A stretch of 64,000 nt of DNA from Stichopus chloronotus (Eukaryota; Echinodermata; Holothuroidea; Aspidochirotida; Stichopodidae), in assembly GCA_021234535.1 (NCBI GenBank), contig CM037832.1, positions 10,857,575 to 10,921,574 of the forward strand, written 5' to 3'. Positions 34,289 to 46,550 of the stretch are shown in pieces. The translations under genes and the position numbers were made by a program. The notes below the pieces were generated by a model. It was not told the DNA's origin, made no database searches, and saw only the letters and a list, made by a program, of their open reading frames with translations. How positions within the stretch are numbered: the first letter of the stretch is position 1; each line of letters starts with the position of its first letter.

Positions 34289-34532
34289 TTAAGTGAGAGA
34301 TCTATGGCTGTTTGTGCTTGTAAAACATTTGGCTACCTTATCGCATAGCCCACTGTGTTTCTGTATTTTAAAGTTTGAAACCCTTTTGCTTCATATCAAA
34401 GGACTCAACATCTTGAATCCATTGCATTAATTGAAATGGCTTCTTTGATATTTACCAGAGTCCAGCATATCATTTTACAGTATACATGTATATTCCAAGC
34501 ACAAGGAACCATAGTGTCTTTGGGCCCTTGTT

Positions 34533-34710
34533 TAAGTTTGCGTGAACAAATTATCCTTGAGCTACAAATTACTGAATATCTTTCTGTGAGAAACTGATTT
34601 CTTGAAAAGAAGACCACTCTTCTTCTGTATTTTGAATAATCTATCTTCCTGCATCTACAAATGTTGGTTTTAAAAATATTTTCTCTGCAAAACAAATGCC
34701 TTGTTTCCCT
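34533..34710 (-). mobile_element. T2 MITE, distal half only (reverse)
   Basis: A 178-bp fragment covering 'GTGAACAAATTATCCTTGAG' to 'GCCTTGTTTCCCT', with an intact TTAA at 34711-34714. It lies about 245 bp from the previous copy in the same orientation and may reflect a partial duplication rather than an independent insertion. Confidence 0.75.
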
Positions 34711-34729
34711 TTAAGTGCATTTTGGTCTT

Positions 34730-37325
34730 AACAAGTGATGCCTCTGTCAGCAGCATACCTTCAGTGCAACATACATAATGTGATAGTCTACTGCAAATAG
34801 ATTTTTTGCATCAAAATTTGCTGATAATCTTTTTACAAGTTAAAAACTGACCAAATGAATACCTCTGCTGTGTCATGTTTACAATAGCTTCTAATATGAT
34901 GTCTGAGTTTTGCAAAAGTGTTCCATTCTAACACCTATTATGGTCTTAATTTCTTCTTAGGTAGTAGTCATGGTATGAATTGGATTATATTTGTCAGTAT
35001 AAAAGAATGGAACTATGTGAAAGAATTGTTTATAGTCTCCAAACCCAGATTGCTGCTTTACTTATAGAGGGACAGTTGTTTGATATGCTAGCATAGCTTT
35101 TGCAGAAAGAGAAAGGAGTTTGACTGCGTTATATGCATACAGAATGTTGCACCATTCATCCTTTCTTTTTGTCCATTCTTTTATCTATTTATTCATCCAT
35201 ACATTCATTTCTTTGTTCGCACCATTGATTGATTTCTTTTCAGTCATTCGTTCATTCACTGATTTGTCATTGATGGAGTGCGTGATTGATGGGTTGATTG
35301 ATTGATTGATTCATTCATTCGTACATTTATTTATTCATTCATTCATTCATTCATTCATTCATTCATTCAAGGATTAGTATAACACTTGTACCCTCTTTGA
35401 ATGTAAAATTTCTGATCAATCAATTGGACATATCTGTTAAAAGCATACTCTGTGTTAATACAAACAAGCATAGTATTGGCACGCATTAGATATTTTGGAT
35501 CAGTTTTGTTGAATATAGTGTGATTCTTTCTAATTAGTTTTTGGAGTCTCAATATAATTGAGAACCAGCATCAGACAGATATTTGTAGGTGCAGTCCCAA
35601 TTAAGCAATAAGACAGTAAGAATTATCCACTAAAGTCTGCAGCTCGGTAAAAACCACCACGTTTAAATGAAGACTATCCTCATACCATATGCCCTATCAG
35701 TTAGCCATAAAAAAGCGGGGCAAAAAAAAATAATACAGATATATCCCTTGAGTTGAGATAAATGGAATTTGAGTAATTTCCCATTCTACGCAATAAAGGC
35801 CAAACAAGAGGAGAGACCACAACACTTCTCGTCACTGAGACACTTCTCTAAAGACGGGAGAAATGAAAGCCAAAAAAATACCTGTAGAAGAATAAATCAA
35901 GGTGGTTGTTAATGTATTAACCAGACAAGAGGACACCTTCGTTTCTGGAAAACACCCAACACAGTATCAATACTTTTTTCAGTTAAAAGAGGAGTTTTTT
36001 TTTTGCATTGCAAGCAGACAGATGACAAGGACTGATGAATCCGGTATTCTTCCTCCTTGCTGGCAGACTTGTAGACCAGCTGGGAAGTGTATGATGTTTC
36101 AAATCATGTATATGATCTGACTTTATTTACCTAAGGTAGATGGACGGATCGCAGAGTTTCATGAACACTATCAGAATTTTGAGCCGTCCAGATTTTTATT
36201 CACTGTATGGCTTTATGAACTTATTATTCAACATACTGATTTGAAATACATGGTGGAATGGAGCATCAGTTGAATTTTGCATGTCTGTGCTCAGTCCGGT
36301 ACCCAGGGACATGAAAATATCATTTCCATCAGGCTATGAGTGAGTTCGTTGTCAGTGAAGTCATATGACATTTTGCCCTGCATGCTAATATAATATCATG
36401 TATCTTACGTATGGGATGGCTATGAAGTTTCCTTTCACATTCGTGCTGAATTTTGCCACATGTGCAATGAATGTTAGTACAACTTTGAATCTGAGTTGTT
36501 TTTTTTTTTTTTCAGAAGTGGGTAATGACATTGATTTCCCAGGGTATCCATCGCAACTACTAGAGTGAGAGTCACTGCCATTAAGTAGCATCATTTTCTC
36601 TCTCCTTGACCATCGGAAATCCCCCCACCTCCCACTCCCCCTGGGGAATTGGCAGATAGCCTGCAAAAATTATTACATGGCTACCTGCTGGATAAAAATT
36701 GTTGGGTGGATGAAGATTCGTAGGGAGAATTTTAACGATTCATCATGTCCGTTTTTGAAAGACTGGGACTTTTTACCAAAAAAAAAAACGTGACTTAGAA
36801 GAGTCAAGGGCATGCTATGATATGAGCTGGTCAGCACCCTGGTGGGACTTTGCTTGTTAGAAATGTATTGAAGCAATGTTTGTTGAGTCTACTTAATCAT
36901 TACCACTCATCTGTTGGATATTGCTAAATCCCTCACCTGTGAAGCATCAGTTTTTCCCAATGTATGTGTTTTATCAGATATTTTGGAATTCTAATCGCCA
37001 TGGAATTTGCAGGCGACACCACGGTATTTGGTACTTGGCTGAGTCGAAAATAATGGAGCTAGTATTTACGAACCTATCATCCTTGTATAGATCTGCGTTT
37101 CCATAGTGAGCTGGTGCACATGCAACAAATAAGCCAATGTACCATGAACACCCATCTGTTTTTAATCTTGACTGGTATCTTGTGAATACTAATGAGGCTC
37201 TCAGCCATTATGACTGTCATCTGGGTACTATTTCCTGTGTTGTCTTTGTCCTTGATGAAAGCAACAGACATTGTTATGTCCTTCAAGCAGCATGTTTCTG
37301 TACCTGCAGTTTGTACTATTATTTG
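34730..37325. other. Unassigned stretch with an (ATTC/GATT)n microsatellite
   Basis: The interval holds a tetranucleotide run at about 35295-35369 (GATT repeats changing to ATTC). A strong polypyrimidine tract ending in TTCAG at 36515 is followed by a 17-codon open frame ending at TGA near 36567, which would suit a terminal exon but has no support. No other feature was recognised. Confidence 0.4.
35295..35369 (+). repeat. (GATT)n/(ATTC)n microsatellite
   Basis: GATTGATTGATTGATT is followed by ATTCATTC and, after a short interruption, nine or so ATTC units. Confidence 0.9.
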
Positions 37326-37332
37326 GTCTTAA

Positions 37333-37654
37333 AGGGAGAAAAAAAGGCATTTGTTTGACAGAAAACAGTCATATTATAAAAGGTCAATGTTTGTGAACAT
37401 AGAATGATAGATCATTGAAAATACAGAAAGGCAGTAGCCTTCTTTTCAAGGAAAAAGTTTCTGGTAGGAACAAATTCCGTTAGTTGCAGCTCAAGAATAA
37501 CTTTCCAAAATGCAGATGATACATCTTCTGTTACTCATTACATGTATGTTTTGAGGAGATGAAGCTTTTGCTGATGTTTATTGGTGGTTGAACAATGATA
37601 TAAGCTGTTTTCTTGGTATGCTTTGTTGGTGTGTTCGAAATGCCCTATTTCCCT
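37333..37654 (+). mobile_element. T2 MITE, full-length copy
   Basis: A 322-bp copy with TTAA at 37329-37332 and 37655-37658. Ends are AGGGAGAAAAAAAGGCATTTG and, on the complementary side, AGGGAAATAGGGCATTTCG. The interior carries small deletions relative to 30282 but keeps ATAGAATGATAGATCATT and TTTTGAGGAGATGAAGCTTT. Confidence 0.85.
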
Positions 37655-37659
37655 TTAAA

Positions 37660-38848
37660 GGGATGCTCTAATTGGCACTTGAACAGGGATCACAGAACCA
37701 TACTCCGTGTGCTTGGTGACCCCCCAATTCGAAGCACGTTCTCGCTCACCTCATAGCACCTTTGCATCACCGTAGTGACCATGGTCTAGCATCTGGCAAT
37801 TTTGTGTGTGTATCTGGCCAGGGCCCTTCCGTTATTCCCAGCCTTTTAGTCTGACAGGGAAGTTTCCACAGTGCTACTGCATCTGCTCAAAAAAACAGAG
37901 CATCAAATCCACCATTTTTTATTTCTTTTGTAATGGTCAAGTTGTCAGTGTCAGATAAAACAAGTTCTTTTAAGTGAGTGTCTATTGGCTTTTAATCATG
38001 AGTCTACCTTTTGACATAATCTTTTTTCTTAGTTTAATATGCATTGAGCCATGCATGGCTTAGCACATGTTGTAGAGAAAGTGGGTATTTCCATAGTGCT
38101 GAATATAGGCTGTAGTGCCACTCTGATGTCATAAGGAAGTCAAGCGTGCTGAACACACACTAGATGGCATACAAAAGGGGGCCTCCTGCCAAACTATACT
38201 CTGTATAGTGCTCAGAGGTCAGGTTTTATCACATTGTTGCCATGGTGATTAGAAGCACAAACATTCCTACATGTTCTTCTTTGTTCCCTGCCATGGGAAT
38301 TGATGGAGATAAACCAAAATCAGGATAAATAAACTTCTTGTGCTGTCACACTCATGGCTTTGCCTTGCAGGTGAAAAGTTGGCCCAACTGTTCATGTCTT
38401 CTCCACTGGGGAATGCAGAACTCTCAGACAAGGTCAAGCCTAGATGAATTATTCCTCTGACCTCAGTTACAGCCTGGTGGCAGGTGTTCCTTTGGGCAAT
38501 TGTTTCTAAATTGGTTCCTAGACCTGGTAGGATTCCATGGTAGATGCACATGGGAGGAAAAAACAAAAATGGAAAAAAAAAAAAAAAAATCAGTGAAATT
38601 TTGATAGTAGCTGGTCATATTTTCTCTCCCCTTGTTGACCCAATTTATGAGGTATCTGACAAAATATTTTAGCTGAATGAATCTCAAAATGCCAAGTCTG
38701 ATAGTGAGTGAGTAGCTCTTCTGGACATATCCCTGGAAATGTAGAAAATGGCCTTCTCTAGCTTGGGTGGATGTGGGCTAAATTAACTCTGCCACATACA
38801 TCGATAGATTTGCCCTCCCAATGTTGTGCAGTGCTGCAGCACTCTTTT
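37660..38848. other. Unassigned stretch, no gene seen
   Basis: An A-run of about 17 lies near 38575. No repeat with another copy here and no supported exon. Confidence 0.4.
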
Positions 38849-38853
38849 GTTAG

Positions 38854-39218
38854 GGAGGCTCAGTGAGTTGTTTTTGTGAAGTTGACTTGATTGTCCTAAA
38901 CCTGTCAAGTTTTCTCCACATATTTAAGAAATGGTCAAACTAAGAAATTCCCCACGTGTTACAAAAGAATATTAATGAGTGAGTGATTAGCAAGTCAGTT
39001 TCGTTGTTGAAAATTCATGACCAGACACTTTTCACACCAGTATTCATTCATATGGACTCAACCAGTACAAGTCAGTGTAAAAAATTCAAAACATTTGACA
39101 GTTTTCATAACTATTGGATTTGAAACTTGATTAATTATGCCAATTGTAAGTATTTGTCATGTGTTTGTACACTTCAAAATTCTCACGAACTTATTGATAT
39201 CAACTTTTATGAGCCCAT
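38854..39218 (+). mobile_element. T3 MITE, copy 2
   Basis: A 365-bp element with TTAG (38850-38853) on the left and TTAA (39219-39222) on the right. It starts GGAGGCTCAGTGAGTTG and ends CAACTTTTATGAGCCCAT, an inverted repeat that is degraded compared with copy 3. The interior matches 42627-42994: ATTAATGAGTGAGTGATTA, GACAGTTTTCATAACTATTG and GAAACTTGATTAATTATGCC. It is non-coding. Confidence 0.8.
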
Positions 39219-39804
39219 TTAAAATAGGATGATGTAATCTGTCATTTGAATGTTAAAACTGGTCATCTCTCTGAGAGCAAACACAACATATGTATCTGAA
39301 AGGCGGTATGAAATGACATCTTCAGTTCCTAAAGATGAAAGACCAATCAAGTTTTAAAGAAGGCTGATAGGTTCCACATTTGCAAATGGGTGTTTTATAT
39401 TTCATATCTTGTTAGTCCAAACAGACTGTGATGTGTGCAACACCTTTTTATAATTGCTCAATTTCCCTGGATCATCATTTTGAATGAATATTCCAGGATT
39501 ATACCAAAACTTGGTAAAAATGTTTGTCTGTTTTCCAAGGCTACCTCACAACTTTGCTCAGTCCTGATGAGTTCTTTAGAAGCTTAAATGGAGGCTACCT
39601 TGATTTCATGTTAGCATACCACAAGATTAACCACCTAAAAAGGACAGCACATAATACAGCCATCATGATGTGTCAAATTGCACTTCTACTCATTACTGCG
39701 GCTTGCTTCGATACAGTCTTCTGGGTGACATTGGTCTGAAATTCTCACCTTCAATTATCTGTTCTTTTTTTTTTGTCGCTCTGATGGAAAAGTAATCTTC
39801 ATCC

Positions 39805-39985
39805 TTGTTCATTAGCGCAGTCCGGCAAACAGTCTCCATTACTGCTTTTGTTCATTAATGCAATGCAATGGCTACTGTAAATGAGTTTCTGCTGTGAGTA
39901 TTCAACTGTCGGTATGTGCCAGTATAGCTCGTTAATGCGTCAGCTGGCGATCCATTTTTACTGTTAATGCAATCAGCCTATATGT
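39805..39985 (+). promoter_or_regulatory. Cluster of TTAATGC/CATTA homeodomain- or POU-like motifs
   Basis: Within 180 bp four related words occur: TTCATTAGCGCA, TTCATTAATGCAATGCAAT, CGTTAATGCGTCAGC and TGTTAATGCAATCAGCC. ATTA cores with adjacent ATGCAA resemble homeodomain and POU binding sites. The segment is not repeated elsewhere in the window. Functional status is inference; no target gene is visible. Confidence 0.25.
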
Positions 39986-40520
39986 GGGCTTAATCAAAGA
40001 TGGAAAAGCCGTTGTGAGAAATAATATTTCTGTGTGACCTTCCTTCCAACGAACCACAAACATCTAATGAACAAAGAGTACAAACAGCTTCTGATTTGAC
40101 ACCGAAAATTCTCGGCAGGCAGTTCTCGTGATTTAATAGAAAATACAGTTTTCATACATGTTTAACTGTGGGTGGCACTTGTAAGGGCAATGCCGAATAC
40201 ACAAGTGTTGAAATTTTATTCATTTTATCTGGCAGTCTGAGGGACAACTAAAGTGTTAAGTGTGGTTTTCCCTTAAAAGAGTAGTTTTCCTGACAAAACT
40301 TAAGGAATGACTTATTGCTAGTGGGTTGCTGTACCATTAATGCTACTACATTGTGCTGTTAGCAAATTCTTCAGTCGCATTTTATGACATTGTTTCTGAT
40401 GTTTGTATTCTTTGTTTCATGGAAGCAACCCAGTTATGGTTGTCCTTGCAAAATGTGGTTGTCCTACAGTGATTTGGGGCATCTCAGATTCCAGGACTAC
40501 TAAACTTCATCACTGCATTC

Positions 40521-40648
40521 TGCTTTTTTGTTCTTCTTTTCCATTCTTCTACTGCTCTGCTTAAACATTAGGAGATCATCCAAAAAGTTGCTTGTTTTGG
40601 AGAATGGTATATAGACCTACACCCCTAACTGGTATGGAGTACTCCTGC
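40521..40648 (+). repeat. Dispersed repeat, second copy at 53131-53243
   Basis: A T-rich lead with TTGTTCTTCT is followed by CTGCTCTGC, GAGATCATC/AATATCATC, CTGCTTGTTTTGGRRAATG, TAT-GACCTA, CCCC-ARCTTGGTMTG and a terminal CC, shared in order and orientation with 53131-53243. No ends were identified. Confidence 0.6.
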
Positions 40649-40654
40649 TTTATT

Positions 40655-42270
40655 ACTTCATTGCTTTTTCATTCATTAATTTTTCATTCATAAAGTCCCC
40701 CATCCTGAAATGCTATCATATTTCAGTTCAGAAAAATTTAGTTTCCATTTTCAGGCAGAGATGCAGCTTTTGGTTTGCATTGCTTGTATGCATTGATGCA
40801 ATAACTCCCACATGTTGTACCATTTTGTACCAGCTTTCATGTAGTTTTGCCAGAAAGTTGAGACTGCAGGGGTTTCTATTAATTCATCAACCAGCAGATT
40901 TCTAGTGGTTTTGATGAACACAGTAAAGGCCTGAAACTGCCTGAAATGAATATTCGAGTTAGCGAGTTATGTGACGTGTGCACGTATCATCAAAGATGGT
41001 GGACTGGTGGGTTTGTGGCCTGGTTTTGGCTAACACATCTGCAATGAGAAATGTAATAGTTGTAGTCTTGTGGTTCCAAAATGCTTGAAGTTTTAATGGT
41101 ACAGCTATGGTTATATCTTAGCGAGTTAGGGAGGTTTGTGGCATGAACACTTCCTGTTGAGGACTACAGTTGGCTTAAATCATTGAGACAAATGCTATGA
41201 GACAAATACCTCACATTGGTGAAAGGAGAACTGTTTCTCTGGCATCAACCAAACAGCTTTGGCCTTATTGTTTCATCAGAACTACACTATATAAACACTT
41301 GATAGAACTGCATGTTATAATGCAACCCAAAGTGATTTCAAGGTCACAATGTATTAAAGACTCCTTTCAGTATTGGTGTCACCTGTTCTCACACTATCGT
41401 GACTGTCACTAGCTGAAGACTGTGTCACATCTGTCACGAGTTGAATGCATACTTCCTCAGTTACAAATTTATTTTTTTTTTTTAAAAAACATTAACTGTC
41501 ATGCCATCTTAATCACAGAAGAACCACACAACCCTGATGGATGTAGTCACATTTCCTTCCCATGATGCTGCTCACCAAGTGATGACAATTACAAAGGCGT
41601 GATTGACCTGTTTGCTTGTTTTTAAGCGTTGTCCATGTTTTCACATCAACGATGATATGGCGTGTTCCCATGGATGCAGAATAAATTTGTGAGTGTTGTG
41701 AACATTTGAACAGGCTTCAGTACTCCACCACATTTTTCTGTACTCTCACTCATGGCCTTGTATTTGGCCTTGTACCAAGTAAATTTTAAGATCATGTACA
41801 CAAGGGTATGGACTCTTGCTGACTTGTCTGACTTGTAGCACTTACTGATCACTCTGCCATTTTTGTTTTCTTTAAACGGAGGAAGCAAGATACAACATAT
41901 GCTAGAATGAAGGGAAGTAGTGGGTCTGTGCATACTGGCTAAAGATTTTGGTAAAAGAGAAGTATGTATGCCTATTTCATTTCAAACTGTATGATGGAAT
42001 CCTGTAAACCACACTGTGATACTATGCTGTATGTGTAGGCTTAGACAGGTCGTGCCTACAAAACTGAGATCTTGGACTCAGCCAATGTCAAAAGTATGTA
42101 AGCCCCTAGTACCAACTGCATAACTGAGAAAAGTTAACACATAAAACAAAGCTGTTCTCTACCTGACTTATATCATGGTGTATGCAAATTCAAGCATAAA
42201 TAAATGGTAAGTCCCTACCAACTGCAAAACTGAGACCTTTAAGGAAAGAAAAACCTGTCCTCTCCTTGTA
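40655..42270. other. Unassigned stretch, no gene seen
   Basis: No recurring repeat was recognised apart from a T run near 41470. Frames of 60-95 codons on either strand have no identifiable motifs. Confidence 0.4.
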
Positions 42271-42276
42271 CTTTAA

Positions 42277-42622
42277 AGGGGAAATAGGGCGTTTAGATAC
42301 ACCAACATGATACACTAGAGAAAATAGCCGTAATCATTATTAAAACATTCAGTCTCATCAATAAACATCTACCAAAGCTTCATCTCCTTGAAACATTATG
42401 CATGTGATGAGTAATGGAAGATGCATCATTTGAATTTTGAAAAGTTTGGGTGAACAAATTAGTGCTGAGCAACAAATAACTGAATTTCTATCTGTGAGGA
42501 GCTTCTTTCTTGAAGCGAAGACTGCTGTCCTTAGTTAGTTTGAATAATCTATCTTTCTGTATCCACAAACATTGGTTTCAAAAATATGGATGTCTTCTCT
42601 AAAACAAACGCCCTATTTCCCT
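42277..42622 (-). mobile_element. T2 MITE, full-length (reverse), abutting T3
   Basis: A 346-bp element, the best-preserved reverse copy. It starts AGGGGAAATAGGGCGTTTAG after TTAA (42273-42276) and ends CGCCCTATTTCCCT before TTAA (42623-42626). That second TTAA is also the left flank of the T3 element that follows. Confidence 0.9.
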
Positions 42623-42626
42623 TTAA

Positions 42627-42994
42627 AGAGGCTCATTGAGTTGTTTTGTGAAATTCACTCAATTTTTCCAAACCGGTCAAGTTTCCTTCACATACTAATG
42701 ACAAACAGTCAAACTAAAAGGATCCTAAAGTTTTACATACGTTGGAACATTAATGAGTGAGTAACCAACGATTAAATTTGGTTTTTGAAACTTTGTGACC
42801 AGACATTTTCAGATTAGTACATTCACATGCACACAATCAGAGCAAGCAACGGTCAAAAATTCGAAAAAATTGACAGTTTTCATATAACTATTGGATGTGA
42901 AACTTGATTAATTATGCTGATTGTGAGTATTGTCGTGTGTTTGTATACTTCAAAATCACGGCAATCTTTACTGATATCAACTCAATGAGGCCCT
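42627..42994 (+). mobile_element. T3 MITE, best-preserved copy
   Basis: A 368-bp element. It begins AGAGGCTCATTGAGTTGTTT; the complement of its end begins AGGGCCTCATTGAGTTGAT, a 17-bp inverted repeat with few mismatches. It is flanked by TTAA at 42623-42626 (shared with T2) and 42995-42998. The interior has no open frame of note. The TTAA duplication again points to piggyBac-type mobilisation. Confidence 0.88.
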
Positions 42995-42999
42995 TTAAT

Positions 43000-44005
43000 A
43001 TATCATGATTTTGCAAATTGGTTCCACCTTGCTTTAAATATTCTCTCTCATGTCACTCACTTAAAGGACAGCAGTACCCAGCATTCTTTGGGTTAAATCA
43101 GGGAGCTGGTTAAAATCAATGTGCCCTTTGTCTCTCTGACCTTGTGCAGATTTAATCTGGAAACAGTTGACAGGCAATGACCTCAAATATTTATGACTTA
43201 CTGTCTGTTAGACTGTAACTATCATGTTTGCATGCATGCATGCATGTGGGTGTGTATGTGTGTTTACTACTATATCTTAAAAATAGTGGGTGGGAGACAA
43301 GGTTGGGGGGGGGGAAGAGGGCGAGATGCTTTTCTGAGTTTTTAAAAGGAAGTAAAAAAGAAGTTACCATCCTGTGACTAGGAAAGGAATGTCAAAGCTC
43401 CAAGGTCATTATCATGGAAGCTAGGAACAGTAATCCTATGTTGAACTTTAGGCAGTGAGAGGAGATAACCTCCCACAGTATGACCATAGAGGCCTATATC
43501 TCCTTTCCTAATGAGACAACCATCCTCTTCAGAAAATGACCAAAGAAAATACAAGGACAATTGTGATAATATATCAGGCTTCTCATGGCATAGAAAAGTC
43601 ACGAAATTTTGTTTCACTCGCTTCAGATAAAGTTATGAAATTTTGTAGAAGTGACAAAAGTCGTGGTAAAGTCATCAAAATTTAGAATGAACTGCTAAAT
43701 TTTAATAGTTAAAAGACTTGCTTTCTTTGACATTTTTTGTCCCCCATTATTCATCGATCAAATTCTTGAGCAATTAAGACATGAAATGGTCAGGTAACAG
43801 TCACGATAAGTAGTGATGGGCAGATCATGAAATTTATGTTCCTGGAGTTGCATGAACCCTGATACATGTAGTAACTTCCTCATGACTTTTCTCAGTCCTG
43901 TTATACTCATGCCATTTCTCAGTCCTGTTATACTCATGCCATTTCGTTTCTTCATCCTATGGCTTCTGTTAGTTACTGGCTGCATTAGTTTAGTCCTTCT
44001 CTTCT
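43000..44005. other. Unassigned stretch with G run and local duplication
   Basis: Contains an alternating GCATGCAT/GTGTGT patch near 43230, a G10 run at about 43304, and a perfect two-copy 27-bp tandem duplication at 43891-43917 and 43918-43944 (unit starts CTCAGTCCTGTTATACTCAT). Because 27 is a multiple of three, a plus-strand frame shows the repeat as SPVILMPFL twice. I see no evidence that this frame is a gene. Confidence 0.5.
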
Positions 44006-44011
44006 ATATTG

Positions 44012-44345
44012 AGGGGAAATGTTTGTTTTACGGAAAAAAAAATGTTATTTTGAGACTAGTGCTTACAGACACAGAATGATAAATTTTTCAAAATAAGGTA
44101 GGACAGTAACCTTTTCAAGAAATACTTGTTTACAGATAGAAATTCACTTATTTGTCATAAAAGGAATATTTGTTCCTTGAGACTTTCAAAGATTTAAAGG
44201 ATGCAACTTCTATAACTCATGTTATGCATAACATTTTGAGATGAAGCTATTACTGATGTTTTAGTGAGAATGATTGGTTTAACAATAATTGAAGTGGTTC
44301 CTTTTGTATGCCATGTTTGTGCATTTTAAACGTAATGTTTCGCTT
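44012..44345 (+). mobile_element. T2 MITE, full-length but diverged
   Basis: Starts AGGGGAAATGTTTGTTTTAC after ATTG (a lost TTAA) and ends near TTTCGCTT before TTAA (44346-44349). The interior matches T2: ACAGATAGAAATTCACTTAT, ATAACTCATGTTATGCATAA and TGTATGCCATGTTTGTGCAT. Confidence 0.75.
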
Positions 44346-44351
44346 TTAATT

Positions 44352-46390
44352 TCAGTGACTGTACAGCTTTTTGGAACATTTCCAACCTGCAGTGTTGCAC
44401 CTAGCTCTTGTGTTGAAGGAACTTTTTAGTGTTCATAGTGTTTTTCATATGAATGAACATTGTCTGCATGTTCTCAATAATCTATCGTTTGGCTTTAGCC
44501 AACCAGGTGGCTGCAAATCGCTTTGCCTCCTTCGTCGGTACATTCTTTCGGCAATTTAAAGTTTAATTTCAAACATTGAACTTGAATTTTAAAGAAGGAT
44601 TGATCATGGTGTATGGTGTTTGAAATACCTGACAAGCTTAACCATGGGATCTCTCAGTGGGAAGTGTTTACATTCTTTGTCATAATGATTTCTCGTGGAC
44701 GGTTGTCTATTAGCCAAACCTTTGGCGGAGAATTCTCATCGACTGAGAATGCAGATAAATGTCGAAAAAGTTCAAGCTGTTTTCACTGCAATAATGGTTT
44801 CAATTTTGAAACAGATATGCTACCAAGTCTGGGAATGTATTTTTGAAAATGAAGAAGTGCTAGAAACATCTTCCCAAAGTTTCCTTCAGAAATAATAATT
44901 CCTGTCCAAGTTAAACATTTTTGAAATCCAGAGAAGGAGGGATTTCAAAATCCAATGGACTGCCATTTTTGCGTAAGTTGAATGTAACCCACTTGAGTAA
45001 GTCAAACTATGATATCAAATTACCACTGACAGCAGGAATTTTAATGTATTTCTTTGTTTTGTTTACCCATAATTTCCATAATCTACACACACTTTTCAAG
45101 TACATGTGGTCAGGTTATGTCATCACCACCTTGAAATGGCATGCTTCCTGATTAATTTTTATGAACATTCAAATTAGAATATCTTGGAAAGTAAACAACA
45201 TATTTAAAATGAAATTTGGTGATAGTGTTCACCATATGTTAGTCCCTCATTTAATGTTGTAAAATGTCCTGACTTCGCTTCTCGTTCCAGAGAAATTTAA
45301 TTAAATCTTTCTTGCAACTAGTTGTCTTTCTCTTAGACTTTGTGTAACCTTTTGTCCGATGTATCCTGTAATCTAGTATTCACTTATCCCATCCCCTTCC
45401 TTTCCGTTTTCAATTGTGTTTCATGTGCAATGTATTAGATCACATTTCCTTTGAAGCCATGTGTGTTTACTGTATAGCCAGTATCAATATAGTTTGAAAT
45501 AAATAATTACCCCTACATCTATCCACCTCCCCCCTATGTGTTCAAGCTATCTTTGGAATTTTGTTTTTTTTTTGTAGGTGGTAAGATTCTCTGGTATTGT
45601 GTAATACAGCACTGCCTCCTATAATACAAATACCTGTGGATTGGTAACTATTCACATAACCATTTCCTGTGAGAATGTACATGCAGCGAGTTACATAGGT
45701 CGAATGATAGTGCTGATAGAATATACTGAACCTGTAAAGCTGGTTGGAATTAAATCCAATCTTACCTCCTGAGTGAGAGAACTGATAACAAATGTGAGGG
45801 TATGCCGTGATCGTTATAAATCAACAACGACCAATCCCATGGCTGCCGTCCCTCTTATTAAGTTTTACACTTTTAGCTGTGGGAGCGGCAATGTCTACAA
45901 CTGTTCCACACCGTTATCTTTCATCGGGAAAGTCAGTATCCGGTCATAAAATTGGCTTCTTCTACCTGAAATGTCTGTGTTAGGAATATGGAATGGTGGG
46001 GAATTGACCATAAAATGCCACATATAATGTACATGAAGTATGCGGGAGGTGATGGGTAACCCTTAGAACTATAAAGTTTTGTTGCTGCTACTTTTTGGTT
46101 GGAAAGACAATGTAGCTTACTCTTAGTTAGTTGTGATGACAGGCCTACATCTCACACAACTTTTTGCACTGACTTCCAAATTCTTCCAAATCCAGGTATA
46201 AGCTATTATCTCATTGACAGATTTGTGATAAATATCATGTACATATCTCAATGGCACTTGAGCTTTGCAAGTAAACATTGATGACCTTTGACCAAACAAT
46301 ACTCCATGTTCAAGCTAGTTTGAGCATTGTAAAATGAATATAAACTCATGAATATTATCTGTTGGATGTCAGCATCAGAAACAATCAAAG
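44352..46390. other. Unassigned stretch, no gene seen
   Basis: Includes a short less AT-biased segment at 45835-45950 with a 37-codon frame starting ATGGCTGCCGTCC, which I do not recognise. No repeat from the families above occurs. Confidence 0.4.
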
Positions 46391-46394
46391 AAAT

Positions 46395-46550
46395 GTCTTT
46401 TTTTTTACTCCATCTTCTGGGGTACTTTTTGACTGAATTGGCCATGTGTAGATGACTTTTTAACTGCAAATCTGTTGAAGAGATCTAAACCTTGAACAGA
46501 TTTGGAAGAAGAAAGTGCAATAGGTTATGTTAAGTGTATGTAACAACTTT
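46395..46550 (+). repeat. Dispersed repeat, second copy of 10120-10275
   Basis: Diverged partner of the repeat beside the hAT element. Landmarks are TTGACTGAATTGGCCAT, TTTAACTGCAAATCTG, GAAGAAAGTGCAATAGG and TAAGTGTATGTAACAAC. Confidence 0.5.

Noticed and set aside
36516..36567. 17-codon terminal-exon-like frame after a strong polypyrimidine/CAG
   Set aside because: Long T runs ending in CAG are common in this AT-rich DNA and a 17-codon tail gives no homology signal.
43302..43325. G10 run with nearby GGG triplets as a quadruplex
   Set aside because: Neighbouring runs are separated by a ~10-base loop and the G10 run alone does not give four well-separated tracts; weaker than the 17.2-kb run.
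43852..44079. Frame with repeated SPVILMPFL and hydrophobic segment, possible membrane peptide
   Set aside because: The repeat is a 27-bp DNA duplication and the frame runs on into a T2 MITE; there is no start context or homologue.
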